Part shown: in pieces, positions 32,748 through 40,412 of the stretch
Layout of the letters: every line of letters begins with the position of its first letter
Numbering within the stretch: position 1 is the stretch's first letter
NCBI RefSeq assembly: GCF_003944755.1
Contig: NZ_RWGU01000032.1
Coordinates: 1 to 44,591, forward strand
DNA length: 44,591 nucleotides
DNA from: Rhodovulum robiginosum
Lineage (GTDB): Bacteria > Pseudomonadota > Alphaproteobacteria > Rhodobacterales > Rhodobacteraceae
Direction: 5' to 3'
Translations under genes and position numbers: made by a program
Notes under the pieces: generated by a model
Told to the model about the DNA's origin: nothing
Databases searched by the model: none
What the model saw: the letters and a program-made list of their open reading frames with translations, nothing else

Positions 32748-33536
32748 ATGTCCGAGAAGAGCAGTTCATTGGCCCGTTCATATTTCACCCCTTCGTTGCG
32801 CCTGGCCGCCGTTGCGGCGCTCGCCCTCCTGGCCGGCTGCGCGGCGACCGACCCCACGTCCGAGTTCACCGACCCCTACGAAGCGAGCAATCGACAGGTG
32901 CACCGCTTCAACAAATCCGTCGACCGGAGTGTTCTGCGCCCCACATCGCAGACCTACGGCACGGTTTTGCCCGCGCCGGTGCGCCGGGGCGTGTCGAATT
33001 TCGCCGACAACCTCGCGCTGCCCGGCATGGTGGTGAACAACCTCTTGCAGGCCCGTCCGGGAGAGGCGCTGCAGAACTCGGGCCGTTTCCTGTTCAACAG
33101 CACCATCGGGCTGGGCGGCGTTCTCGACCCGGCCGACAGCATCCGCCTGTATGAGCGGGAGGCCGATTTCGGGGGAACCTTGCATGTCTGGGGCGTGCGC
33201 GAGGGCGCCTATGTCGAGCTGCCGCTTCTCGGCCCCTCGACCGAGCGCGACGTGGTCGGCAAGATCGTCGATTTCGCCCTCGACCCGCTGGGTCGCGCGC
33301 TTCCGGCCGGCGAGCGCGGCGTCAAGACGGGCGCGTCCTACGTCAAGCTTTTGGGCGACCGCTACGAATACGCTGACACGATCGATTCGATCCTCTACGA
33401 CAGCGCCGACAGCTATGCCCAGGCCCGCGCGCTCTACCTGCAGAACCGCCGGTACGAGCTGGGCGGCGACGATGCCCAGCCCGACTATGACCGGCCCGAC
33501 TACTCCGACCCCTATGAGGACCCCTATGCGCAATAA
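32748..33536 (+). CDS. mlaA: MlaA (VacJ) family outer-membrane lipoprotein
   Basis: A 262-residue lipoprotein. The signal peptide ends in the lipobox LLAGC with the lipidated Cys at residue 31, followed by the MlaA/VacJ domain with DPYEASNRQVHRFNKSVDRSVLRP, NFADNLALPGMVVNNLLQARP, LFNSTIGLGGVLDPA and YVELPLLGPSTERD. MlaA removes mislocalised phospholipids from the outer leaflet of the outer membrane and hands them to MlaC. The C-terminus is an unusual acidic, tyrosine-proline-rich tail repeating (Y/D)DRPDYSDPYEDPYAQ, similar to the Y/D/P-rich tails of some VacJ proteins. mlaC starts 11 bp before its stop. Alternative starts lie upstream, but 32748 gives a normal signal sequence. Confidence 0.93.
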   Translation: MSEKSSSLARSYFTPSLRLAAVAALALLAGCAATDPTSEFTDPYEASNRQVHRFNKSVDRSVLRPTSQTYGTVLPAPVRRGVSNFADNLALPGMVVNNLLQARPGEALQNSGRFLFNSTIGLGGVLDPADSIRLYEREADFGGTLHVWGVREGAYVELPLLGPSTERDVVGKIVDFALDPLGRALPAGERGVKTGASYVKLLGDRYEYADTIDSILYDSADSYAQARALYLQNRRYELGGDDAQPDYDRPDYSDPYEDPYAQ

Positions 33537-34131
33537 CCCCAGCCGCCGCAGCGTGCTTGCCGGCCTTGCCGCCGGGGGCACCGCCCTGAGCCTTGCCGGG
33601 CCGCTCGCTGCCCTGACCACGTCCCAGGCGCGCGACCTGATCGACCAGGTCGTGGCCGATATCAATTCGGTCATAAACTCGCGCCGGTCCGAGGCGCAGA
33701 TGTTTGCCGATTTCGAACGGATTTTCACCCGTTACGCCGATGTGCAGATCATTGCCCGCAGCGCGCTGGGTGTGGCCGCGCGACAGGCCAGCGCGGCGCA
33801 GATGCGCGCCTTTACCGATGCCTTCCGCGGCTATATCTCGCGCAAATACGGCAAGCGCTTCCGCGAGTTCATCGGCGGCAAGCTGGAGGTGAACGACGCG
33901 CGCCCGGTCAAGAGCTTTTACGAGGTCAAGACCACCGCCTACCTGCGGGGCGAATCGCCCTTCGACGTCACCTTTCTGGTGTCGGACAAAAGCGGCCGGA
34001 ACCTGTTTTTCAACCTCTACATCGAAGGCGTCAACATGCTGGCGACCGAGCGCACCGAGATCGGCGCGATGCTCGACCGGCGGCGGGGCGACCTCGACGC
34101 GCTGATCCGCGATCTGAAAACCGCGGGCTGA
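33526..34131 (+). CDS. MlaC/ttg2D family phospholipid-binding protein
   Basis: A 201-residue periplasmic protein. The N-terminus NNPSRRSVLAGLAAGGTALSLAGPLAA contains a twin-arginine, followed by a hydrophobic stretch with alanine-rich cleavage region, and looks like a Tat signal peptide. The mature part is the MlaC (Tol-Tol-Tgt2) fold: FERIFTRYADVQIIARSALG, FTDAFRGYISRKYGKRF, and DVTFLVSDKSGRNLFFNLYIEGVNML. MlaC ferries phospholipid between MlaA and the inner-membrane MlaFEDB ABC transporter, and no MlaF/E/D gene is adjacent here. GAGGA 5 nt before the ATG at 33526 decides the start. The gene overlaps mlaA by 11 bp and is therefore translationally coupled. Confidence 0.9.
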   Translation: MRNNPSRRSVLAGLAAGGTALSLAGPLAALTTSQARDLIDQVVADINSVINSRRSEAQMFADFERIFTRYADVQIIARSALGVAARQASAAQMRAFTDAFRGYISRKYGKRFREFIGGKLEVNDARPVKSFYEVKTTAYLRGESPFDVTFLVSDKSGRNLFFNLYIEGVNMLATERTEIGAMLDRRRGDLDALIRDLKTAG

Positions 34132-34145
34132 GGCGCGCGCCTCAG
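34128..34145. repeat. 18-bp perfect palindrome spanning both stop codons
   Basis: CTGAGGCGCGCGCCTCAG lies between mlaC and the sirtuin gene. Both stop codons, TGA at 34129-34131 and TCA (minus-strand TGA) at 34142-34144, are inside it, 10 bp apart. Confidence 0.8.
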
Positions 34146-34846
34146 GGCCAGCGCCCGGCCAGCATCTCGTCGACCCAGGCGGGCACGATCTCGCTGGCCT
34201 TGCCATGGCGCGCCTCGGTGAAATAGCTGCGCGTCTCGGACGGCTCGAGGTTGAGCTCCAGCGTTAGGGCGCCCGCGCGCGCCGCATCCTGCACGAAGGC
34301 GGCGGCGGGATAGACGCTGCCCGAGGTCCCGATCGACACGAAAACCTCGGCCCCGCGCAGGGCCTCCCAAATGTCGTCCATGTGGTAGGGAAACTCGCCG
34401 AACCAGACGATGTCGGGGCGGGTCGCCGGCGCGCCGCAGCCGGGGCAGGCGTCTTCGGCGTGCATCACAGGGGGCGCATCCCAGCCATGGCCACAGGCGG
34501 CGCAGGTCGCCGCGCGCAGCGTGCCATGCATGTGCAGCACGGTGCGGCTGCCGGCGCGCTCGTGCAGGTCGTCGATATTCTGGGTGACGATCAGCACCTC
34601 GCCGGGCCGTTCCGCCTCGAGCCGGGCGAGCGCGGCATGCGCCGCGTTCGGGATCGCCTCGGCGGCGTTCTTGCGCCGCGCGTTGTAGAACGTGTGCACC
34701 AGCGCGGGGTCGGCGGCAAATCCTTCGGGCGTGGCGACCTCGGCCAGGTCGTACTGGCTCCAGATGCCGCCTTCGTCGCGGAAGGTGCCAAGCCCGCTTT
34801 CGGCCGAGATGCCGGCCCCGGTCAGGATCACGATGCGTGCGCTCAT
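34142..34846 (-). CDS. cobB: NAD-dependent protein deacylase, sirtuin class III (CobB-like)
   Basis: A 234-residue sirtuin. It starts ARIVILTGAGISAESGLGTFR, the NAD-binding motif GAGIS, and has HTFYNARRKNAAEA, where Y54 and R57 are the two residues that recognise succinyl or malonyl-lysine in class III sirtuins. The catalytic region VTQNIDDLHERAGSRTVLHMHGTLRAATC follows, including the HG catalytic His. Four zinc cysteines are present as CAAC and CPGC. It removes acetyl or succinyl groups from lysine, with NAD as cosubstrate. The ATG at 34846 is chosen because the frame extends upstream without a further sirtuin sequence. It is divergent from the phosphatase gene and convergent with mlaC. Confidence 0.95.
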   Translation of the reverse strand: MSARIVILTGAGISAESGLGTFRDEGGIWSQYDLAEVATPEGFAADPALVHTFYNARRKNAAEAIPNAAHAALARLEAERPGEVLIVTQNIDDLHERAGSRTVLHMHGTLRAATCAACGHGWDAPPVMHAEDACPGCGAPATRPDIVWFGEFPYHMDDIWEALRGAEVFVSIGTSGSVYPAAAFVQDAARAGALTLELNLEPSETRSYFTEARHGKASEIVPAWVDEMLAGRWP

Positions 34847-34955
34847 GCGCCCGAGGCTAACGCCGTGCCGGGGGGCCTGCCAAGGGCCTGGCTTGCCGTG
34901 CGCTGCGCTTTGCGGTTTTCTGGGCCCGGTTCGAAACAACGGGAGACGGCCACGC

Positions 34956-35414
34956 GTGACCCATCGCATCCTCTTTGTCTGCCTTGGAAATATCTGCCGC
35001 TCGCCCACCGCCGAAGGGGTGTTCACGCGCCTTGCGCGCGAGGCCGGGCTCAATGTCGAGATCGAGAGCGCCGGCACCGGCGGCTGGCATCTGGGCGAGC
35101 CGCCCGACGCCCGCGCGCAGGCCGAGGCGGCGCGGCGCGGCTATGACATCGGCGCGCTGCGCGCCGCGCAGGTGCGCCCCGCCGATTTCGGCCGCTTCGA
35201 TCTGATCCTCGCCATGGACCGGTCGAACCTGGCCGCGCTGGAACGGATGCGGCCGGCGGGCGACGAGACGCCGGTACATCTCTTCCTGGATTATGCCGAC
35301 AGCCTGCGCGACGAGGTGCCCGACCCTTATTACGAAGGCGGGTTCGACCTGGTGTTCGAGCTGATCGAAGATGCCGCGCGCGGGCTGGTCGCCCATCTTG
35401 AGGCGCGTGGCTAG
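34956..35414 (+). CDS. Low-molecular-weight protein-tyrosine phosphatase
   Basis: A 152-residue LMW-PTPase. The P-loop C-x5-R-S is CLGNICRSP (C9, R15, S16) near the N-terminus, and the general-acid motif is VPDPYYEGGFD near the C-terminus, so the active site is complete. It dephosphorylates tyrosine residues, and in bacteria such enzymes often act on envelope or polysaccharide assembly proteins; none is adjacent. The start is GTG at 34956, with GGGAGA about 9 nt upstream; the frame extends upstream but the rest lacks coding character. Its TAG stop interlocks with that of the convergent DUF4336 gene in a shared CTAG. Confidence 0.94.
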   Translation: MTHRILFVCLGNICRSPTAEGVFTRLAREAGLNVEIESAGTGGWHLGEPPDARAQAEAARRGYDIGALRAAQVRPADFGRFDLILAMDRSNLAALERMRPAGDETPVHLFLDYADSLRDEVPDPYYEGGFDLVFELIEDAARGLVAHLEARG

Positions 35415-36145
35415 GACAGCCAGGCGAAGGCGCGCTCAAGCTCGCCGACCGCGTCTTCCTCGATGATCTTGCCATGGGCCATGATCACGCGCTCGGGGCC
35501 CCAGCCGATTACCTCGCCAATCGCCGCCGCCGCGGCGGGCTTGTCGCGCCAGGTCAGCTTGGCGTCGCGCGGTGTGCCGCCATGGGGCGCCTGAACGCCG
35601 CCGATCCAGGTGGCGAGCTTCATGAAGCGGCCCAGCTTGCCGGGCTCGAAATTCTCGATCAGGTCGGTCAGGATCAGGCTTTTGGTCGCGTCGTGAAAAA
35701 AGACGACCTCTTGCAACAGGTCGTGGCCGGGGATCAGCTTCTGGCGGATCAGCCCGGTCCAGTCTGAATGCGGCCTGTCGCTCAGCACCCTGTGCACCGG
35801 AAAATCGAGCCCGTGATGCGCCGAGCGCGCGGCGACGCCGGGCGCCGCCCAGACCACAGCATCGGGGAATCGCTTGGCCCATGCGCCGATATGCAGGTAA
35901 TGAAGCGGGTTCGGCGCGATCAGCCACCGCACGGGCCCCAGCTTGTCCAGCGCCGCCAGCAAACCCTCCTCGGGGGCGATCGGCGAATGCACCCACAGCC
36001 CGCCGGACACCCGCAGCACCGTCATCCGGGTCGGGAAGGGCATTCCGTAGAATGAAACCGACGGCCCGTCCACGACCCAGATATTCGCGCCGAGCGGCTT
36101 GGGCACATTCAAGGGTGTGTAAAGCTGATCTTCCCCGCCGCTCAT
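35411..36145 (-). CDS. DUF4336 family protein (metallo-hydrolase-like)
   Basis: A 244-residue protein matching DUF4336. Its conserved segments are GANIWVVDGPSVSFYGMPFPTRMTVLR at the N-terminus, LVRWLIAPNPLHYLHIGAWA with the motif NPLHYLHI-W, and IPGHDLLQEVVFFHDATKSLILTDLIENFEP. The shape resembles a degenerate metallo-beta-lactamase fold, and the histidines in HYLH could bind a metal; no activity is known. The start is ATG 36145 or GTG 36148, six bases or fewer after the preceding small gene's stop at 36152, so the two are cotranscribed. The stop overlaps that of the phosphatase by interlocking TAG codons. Confidence 0.85.
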   Translation of the reverse strand: MSGGEDQLYTPLNVPKPLGANIWVVDGPSVSFYGMPFPTRMTVLRVSGGLWVHSPIAPEEGLLAALDKLGPVRWLIAPNPLHYLHIGAWAKRFPDAVVWAAPGVAARSAHHGLDFPVHRVLSDRPHSDWTGLIRQKLIPGHDLLQEVVFFHDATKSLILTDLIENFEPGKLGRFMKLATWIGGVQAPHGGTPRDAKLTWRDKPAAAAAIGEVIGWGPERVIMAHGKIIEEDAVGELERAFAWLS

Positions 36146-36151
36146 CACCTG

Positions 36152-36451
36152 TCAGCCGCAGAACGCCTCTGCGGTGGTGCCGAAACGTTTGTAGCGCTGC
36201 CAGAATGCCTCGTGGCTGGTGTTGTCGGACTGGCGCACGACCTGCGCCTGATGCGGGTCGCGGAAGAATTTTGCGGCGAACCGCTGGTCGGCGCCGGTCA
36301 GCGTCAGATTGGCGGCATCCTGAATGCAGCCGCAAAGGCTGCGCGATCCGTTGGAGCGATCCGATTGCAGGCAGGCCCGCTCGATGGGGCCGGCTTGGGC
36401 GGCGGACACAGCCAGAACGGACAACGCCGCCGCATACGCGAGTTTTTTCAT
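36152..36451 (-). CDS. Small secreted cysteine-containing protein, uncharacterised
   Basis: A 99-residue protein with a clear signal peptide (MKKLAYAAALSVLAVSAAQA). The mature part of about 79 residues has four cysteines: one in ERACLQSD, two in SLCGCIQ, and one at the very end (EAFCG), which could form two disulfides in the periplasm. The segment ADQRFAAKFFRDPHQAQVVRQSDNTSHEAFWQRYKRFG is strongly helix-like. I recall similar small proteins in Rhodobacteraceae, where some are loosely annotated as arginine transporter, a label with no support here. A GAGGCAGAG purine run precedes the ATG. It lies directly upstream of the DUF4336 gene. Confidence 0.75.
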   Translation of the reverse strand: MKKLAYAAALSVLAVSAAQAGPIERACLQSDRSNGSRSLCGCIQDAANLTLTGADQRFAAKFFRDPHQAQVVRQSDNTSHEAFWQRYKRFGTTAEAFCG

Positions 36452-36580
36452 GATCTCTGCCTCGATCCGTGCGGGGCGTGCGGCGGTTTGCCCGCTCTCT
36501 GCCCCTGGTTCCACAATGCCGTTCAGTATGCCCGAATCATCAAGAAATTCAATTGCGCCCGATTGTCCCGTGACGTTTTT

Positions 36581-37840
36581 TCAGAAGCGCTGCAATTTGC
36601 TGTCGATGCGCTGCCGCACGAGGTCGATATGCAGCCGCGCGGTATAGGCCCGGTCGCGGTAGGGCGGCGGCAGCGTCATCTCGGCCACGTCCTCGTCGAT
36701 TGCTTCCAGGCGGCGTTCCAGCTCGGTTAGGGTTTCGGCCTCCGTGGCCTTGCGCGCGGCCATGTCGATGGCCCGGATCATCGGGTAATAGCGGAAAACC
36801 CGGCGCCGCATCCGCCACGAGTAGACCCCGGGCAATGCCCGGACGAGCGGCAACAGGATGAACAGGATCGGCAGCAGCAGGATGGCGAAACGGTTGACCT
36901 GGGCAACCACCCAATAGGGCAGCACGTCCTGCAGCGGGCTGGGGCCCTGCCGGATCAGCGTGGCGGCGTAGGCGTCAACCGGCAGCGCGCCCGCCTCGGC
37001 CGAGGGGAACTGGCGCGTCCGGGTGATCGCGTCGGCGGCGCCGTGGATGTCGCGCGCTGCCATTGCCAGCCGATCGGCCAGCGACGGGTGCAGCCTCTCG
37101 TCGGCCACCAGGTTGGCGACCATGCCGAGCATCCGCAGATCTTCGGGCGGCACGACCGGCGCAAATGACACGCCCGCGGCGGGCAGGGTGATGGCTTCGG
37201 CCTGCGGCATCCGGCGCGAAAGTGCCGTGATATGCTCAAGCTGCAGCAGGCCCACCCCTTCTTCGGCAAAGAGCGGGGCAAGGTACGGCGCGCTCAGCGG
37301 GGCCACGAACACCGCCAGGTCGGCCTCGCCCCGAAGCAGCGCGTCGGCGGCCTCGGCCCCGCTCAGCGGCAGGCGGCGGTTGGCGCCGGGCGCGTGGCCG
37401 GCGGCGCGTTCCAGCGCATCGAAGGCCGCGGTGGTGCCCGACCCCGGCGCGCCCGCCGCGATGGTCAGCTCCGCCCAGCGGCCGGGGTTGGCGGGCACTT
37501 CGGCGTCCCGTCGGGCAAAGACGAAAAGCGGCTCGTAGAACATCGCGCCCAACGTCTCGGTGCCCTCCGGTGCCGCAATCCCCCCCTGCAAGAGCGCCAC
37601 ATCCACGCGGCGTTCGCCCAGAAGGGCGGCGTTCTCGACCGAGCCGGACGTTTCGACGATTTCCATGTCGATGTCGTCGCGTGCAAGACGGGCGCGATAG
37701 CGCTCGGCGATGGCGTAATAGCCGCCGCCCGCGGCCCCGGCGGCGAAACGCACGCTTTTGGGCGGCACCAGATCGCGGCTGAGAAACCACAGCGCCACCG
37801 CCGCGAGCAGAATCGAAAGAAAGCCGATGAAAATGCGCAA
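36581..37840 (-). CDS. TAXI-type TRAP solute-binding-like membrane protein
   Basis: A 419-residue protein. An N-terminal hydrophobic segment (FIGFLSILLAAVALWFL) anchors a periplasmic TAXI domain: VRFAAGAAGGGYYAIAERYRA, DMEIVETSGSVENAALL, VDVALLQGG, and IAAGAPGSGTTAAFDALE. Unlike a typical TAXI receptor, it continues with a second membrane helix (FAILLLPILFILLPLV, about 320-335) and a cytoplasmic basic/coiled-coil tail of about 80 residues. No TRAP permease subunit is adjacent, so it may be a sensor or an accessory protein rather than a transport receptor. The start is TTG at 37840, supported by GGGGGGAC about 8 nt upstream. No other start lies near the hydrophobic segment. Confidence 0.82.
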   Translation of the reverse strand: MRIFIGFLSILLAAVALWFLSRDLVPPKSVRFAAGAAGGGYYAIAERYRARLARDDIDMEIVETSGSVENAALLGERRVDVALLQGGIAAPEGTETLGAMFYEPLFVFARRDAEVPANPGRWAELTIAAGAPGSGTTAAFDALERAAGHAPGANRRLPLSGAEAADALLRGEADLAVFVAPLSAPYLAPLFAEEGVGLLQLEHITALSRRMPQAEAITLPAAGVSFAPVVPPEDLRMLGMVANLVADERLHPSLADRLAMAARDIHGAADAITRTRQFPSAEAGALPVDAYAATLIRQGPSPLQDVLPYWVVAQVNRFAILLLPILFILLPLVRALPGVYSWRMRRRVFRYYPMIRAIDMAARKATEAETLTELERRLEAIDEDVAEMTLPPPYRDRAYTARLHIDLVRQRIDSKLQRF

Positions 37841-37904
37841 CTTGCTGTCCCCCCGTCCATAGTAACGGGCAAGATGCGTAAGTGTAGGATAAAGATCGCC
37901 GCGG

Positions 37905-38573
37905 TCAGGCCAGCGCGGCCGTGTCGATCACATGCAGCGAGACCGCGGCGAAGAAGATCACGCTGGCGACCAGAACGAACACGTGCCAGATCGTGTTGTG
38001 AAAGGGCAGCTTCTCCCAAAGGAAGAAGACCATGCCGGCGGTGTAGATCACGCCCCCGACGACCACCAGCGCCATCACCGCGCCCGAGAGCGTGGCGAAA
38101 AGGCTCCAGCCCGCGACGGCGCCAGCCCAGCCCATGGCGGGGTAAAGCGCAAGCGAGGCCCAGCGGAACCGGCCCGGTGCCAGCACCCGCATCCCCGTCC
38201 CCGCCGCCGCCGCGGCCCAAAGCCCGGCCACCAGCGCGGCGCCGTGCCCGCCCGACAACAGCGTGAAAGGCGTGTAGGTGCCCGCGATTTTCCAATAGAT
38301 CGCGGAGTGGTCGAGCCGGCGCAGGATGCCTTTCCAGCCGGCGTGCGGCACCATGTGATAAAGCGCCGAGCACAGGATCATGGCCAGCAGCGCCGCGCCG
38401 TAGACCGATGTGCCGAAAATCGCCGCGCTGTCGCCGCGCATCACCACGGCCAGCACGATCAGCCCAGGCACGCCGACGGCGACGGTGGCAAGGCCGGCGA
38501 CATGCACCACCGCATCGGATCGGCGCTCGGCGCGGGTATAGGGGGGGTAATCCATGGGGTCATCATAGCGCAT
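37905..38573 (-). CDS. Hemolysin III family membrane protein
   Basis: A 222-residue polytopic protein of the HlyIII/PAQR-like family with seven predicted helices. The diagnostic parts are YTRAERRSDAVVHVAG at the N-terminus, LYHMVPHAGWKGILRRLDHSAIYWKIAGTYTPF (metal-binding His residues and the RRLDH-x2-I motif), and the last-helix FHNTIWHVFVLVAS. Despite the name, bacterial members are thought to be channel- or hydrolase-like proteins of unclear role. Two in-frame starts are possible, ATG 38573 and ATG 38555; the second begins MDYPPYTRAE and is typical of relatives. It lies downstream of argB with a strong palindrome between them. Confidence 0.87.
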   Translation of the reverse strand: MRYDDPMDYPPYTRAERRSDAVVHVAGLATVAVGVPGLIVLAVVMRGDSAAIFGTSVYGAALLAMILCSALYHMVPHAGWKGILRRLDHSAIYWKIAGTYTPFTLLSGGHGAALVAGLWAAAAAGTGMRVLAPGRFRWASLALYPAMGWAGAVAGWSLFATLSGAVMALVVVGGVIYTAGMVFFLWEKLPFHNTIWHVFVLVASVIFFAAVSLHVIDTAALA

Positions 38574-38605
38574 GGCGCGGCCAGGTCCTAATCACCGTTT
38601 CGCGT

Positions 38606-38627
38606 GGCCGGCGCCGCGGCGCCGGCC
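38606..38627. repeat. 22-bp perfect palindrome between argB and the HlyIII gene
   Basis: GGCCGGCGCCG and its exact complement abut without a spacer. As RNA it would form a GC-only stem of nine pairs with a four-base loop. It lies 14 bp downstream of the argB stop and 33 bp upstream of the HlyIII gene; no T run follows on either strand. Confidence 0.6.
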
Positions 38628-38640
38628 CATATGCGCGCCG

Positions 38641-39507
38641 CTATTTCCGGCGGATCAGCGACCCGGCACCGTGATCGGTGAAAAGCTCCAGCAGGCAGGC
38701 ATTGGGCGCCCGCCCGTCGAGGATGACCACCGCGCGCACCCCGCCCGCGATCGCCGCCAGCGCGGTTTCGGTCTTGGGGATCATGCCGCCGGCGATCACG
38801 CCGGCCTCGGTCAGTTCGGCGATGTGTTCCGGCGTCAGCTCGGTCACCACCTCGCCCGAGGCGTCCTTGACCCCGGCGACATCGGTCAGCAAGAGCAGCC
38901 GGTCTGCCTTGAGCGCGGCGGCCACCGCCCCGGCGGCGGTATCGCCGTTGACGTTGAATGTCTCGCCCGCGCGCCCCGAGCCCAGCGGCGCCACGACCGG
39001 GATCATCCCCGCCTCGAAAAGCTGGTGCAGCACGGCGGGGTTCATCTCGGCCGGCGTGCCGACGAACCCCAGCGCCGGGTCGGTCTGGTTGCAGACCATC
39101 ATCCCGGCATCCTTGCCCGACAGCCCGACAGCCTTGCCGCCCTGGCTGTTGATCGCCTGCACGATGCGCTTGTTCACGCGGCCCGACAGCACCATCTCGA
39201 CCACCTCGACGGTGGCGGCATCGGTCACGCGCTTGCCGTTCACGAAGGCCGATTCGACGCCCAGCTTGGCCAGCATCTCGTTGATCATCGGCCCGCCGCC
39301 ATGCACGATCACCGGGTTCACCCCGACCTGGCGCATCAGCACCACGTCGCGGGCAAAGCTCTCCATTTCGGCATCGTCGCCCATCGCGTGGCCGCCGAAC
39401 TTGATCACCACGATTGCGCCGGTGTAGCGCTGCAGGTAGGGAAGCGCCTCAGAGAGCGTCCGGGCGGTGGCGATCCAGTCGCGGTTCATGGCGGTCTGCT
39501 TTTTCAT
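38641..39507 (-). CDS. argB: Acetylglutamate kinase
   Basis: A 288-residue amino acid kinase. It has [11 protein letters not shown] at the N-terminus, [14 protein letters not shown] (the substrate-binding GGG loop), [58 protein letters not shown] and a final [10 protein letters not shown], where the conserved Lys and Asp bind ATP. It phosphorylates N-acetylglutamate in arginine biosynthesis and is usually inhibited by arginine. An AGAGAAG sequence precedes ATG 39507; another in-frame ATG lies at 39489. In related genomes argB often follows engB directly; here an SDR gene on the opposite strand separates them. Confidence 0.96.
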   Translation of the reverse strand: MKKQTAMNRDWIATARTLSEALPYLQRYTGAIVVIKFGGHAMGDDAEMESFARDVVLMRQVGVNPVIVHGGGPMINEMLAKLGVESAFVNGKRVTDAATVEVVEMVLSGRVNKRIVQAINSQGGKAVGLSGKDAGMMVCNQTDPALGFVGTPAEMNPAVLHQLFEAGMIPVVAPLGSGRAGETFNVNGDTAAGAVAAALKADRLLLLTDVAGVKDASGEVVTELTPEHIAELTEAGVIAGGMIPKTETALAAIAGGVRAVVILDGRAPNACLLELFTDHGAGSLIRRK

Positions 39508-39618
39508 CTTCTCTGTCCAGAATCTGGGCCGTCTGTTAGCCCGCGGGGGCGGCGGTGCCAAGGGGCGTTGTCAGGTACGGGCGGTCGGATAGGCTGCCGA
39601 GTGGAAGGGAAATGCGCG

Positions 39619-40350
39619 ATGGAGCAGAAGATCCTGTTGTTGACCGGGGCAAGCCGGGGCATCGGCCATGCCACGGTCAAACGGTTCTCGGCCGAGGGGT
39701 GGCGGGTGCTCACCTGTTCGCGTCAGCCTTTTGACGAACGCTGCCCCTGGCCCGGCGGCGAGGCAAACCATATAGAGATCGACCTCGCCGACGCCGAAAA
39801 GACAGTCCAGGCCATCGAAGTGGTGAAAAGCAAGCTGCCAGACGGCAGGCTGCATGCGCTGGTCAACAATGCCGGTATCTCGCCCAAGGACGAGGACGGC
39901 GCGCGGCTGAACACGCTGACGACCGATCTGCGCACATGGGGCCATGTTTTCAACGTGAATTTCTTTGCCTCGGTGGTTCTGGCCCGCGGGCTGAAGGACG
40001 AGCTGACCGCGGCCAAAGGGGCGATCGTCAACGTCACCTCTATCGCGGGCAGCCGGGTGCATCCTTTCGCCGGGGCGGCCTATGCCACCTCGAAATCGGC
40101 GCTGGCCGCGCTGACCCGCGAGATGGCCCATGATTTCGGGCCGCTGGGCGTGCGGGTCAACGCGATCGCGCCGGGCGAGGTGGAAACCTCGATCCTGTCG
40201 CCGGGAACGGAAAAGATCGTGGCGGGGCTGCCGCTGGGGCGGCTGGGCCAGCCCGAAGAGGTGGCCAGCGTCATCCATTTCCTCTGTTCGGACGAATCCA
40301 CCTACGTCACCGGAACCGAGATCGAGGTGAATGCCGGGCAGCATGTCTGA
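39619..40350 (+). CDS. SDR family oxidoreductase
   Basis: A 243-residue classical short-chain dehydrogenase. It has the NAD(P) loop LLTGASRGIGHA near the N-terminus, the NNAGIS motif, and the YATSK catalytic pair (Tyr and Lys) with SIAGSRV giving the Ser. The segment RVNAIAPGEVETSIL and the end VTGTEIEVNAGQHV fit 3-oxoacyl-ACP reductase-type enzymes, but the substrate is not determined. A GGAAGGGAA sequence lies before ATG 39619. The frame extends far upstream as an antisense shadow of argB and is non-coding there. It is divergent from argB with 111 bp between starts, and convergent with engB. Confidence 0.9.
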   Translation: MEQKILLLTGASRGIGHATVKRFSAEGWRVLTCSRQPFDERCPWPGGEANHIEIDLADAEKTVQAIEVVKSKLPDGRLHALVNNAGISPKDEDGARLNTLTTDLRTWGHVFNVNFFASVVLARGLKDELTAAKGAIVNVTSIAGSRVHPFAGAAYATSKSALAALTREMAHDFGPLGVRVNAIAPGEVETSILSPGTEKIVAGLPLGRLGQPEEVASVIHFLCSDESTYVTGTEIEVNAGQHV

Positions 40351-40379
40351 GCTGCGCGAAACAATCTGTGAGGATTTTT

Positions 40380-40401
40380 CAGGACAATTCGAAAAGTCCT
40401 G
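40380..40401. repeat. Short inverted repeat between the SDR gene and engB
   Basis: CAGGAC at 40380-40385 and GTCCTG at 40396-40401 flank a 10-nt AT-rich loop, 30 bp after the SDR stop. It is preceded by TTTTT on the plus strand, so it is not a standard terminator for either gene. Confidence 0.35.
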
Positions 40402-40412
40402 GGCGCGGGATG

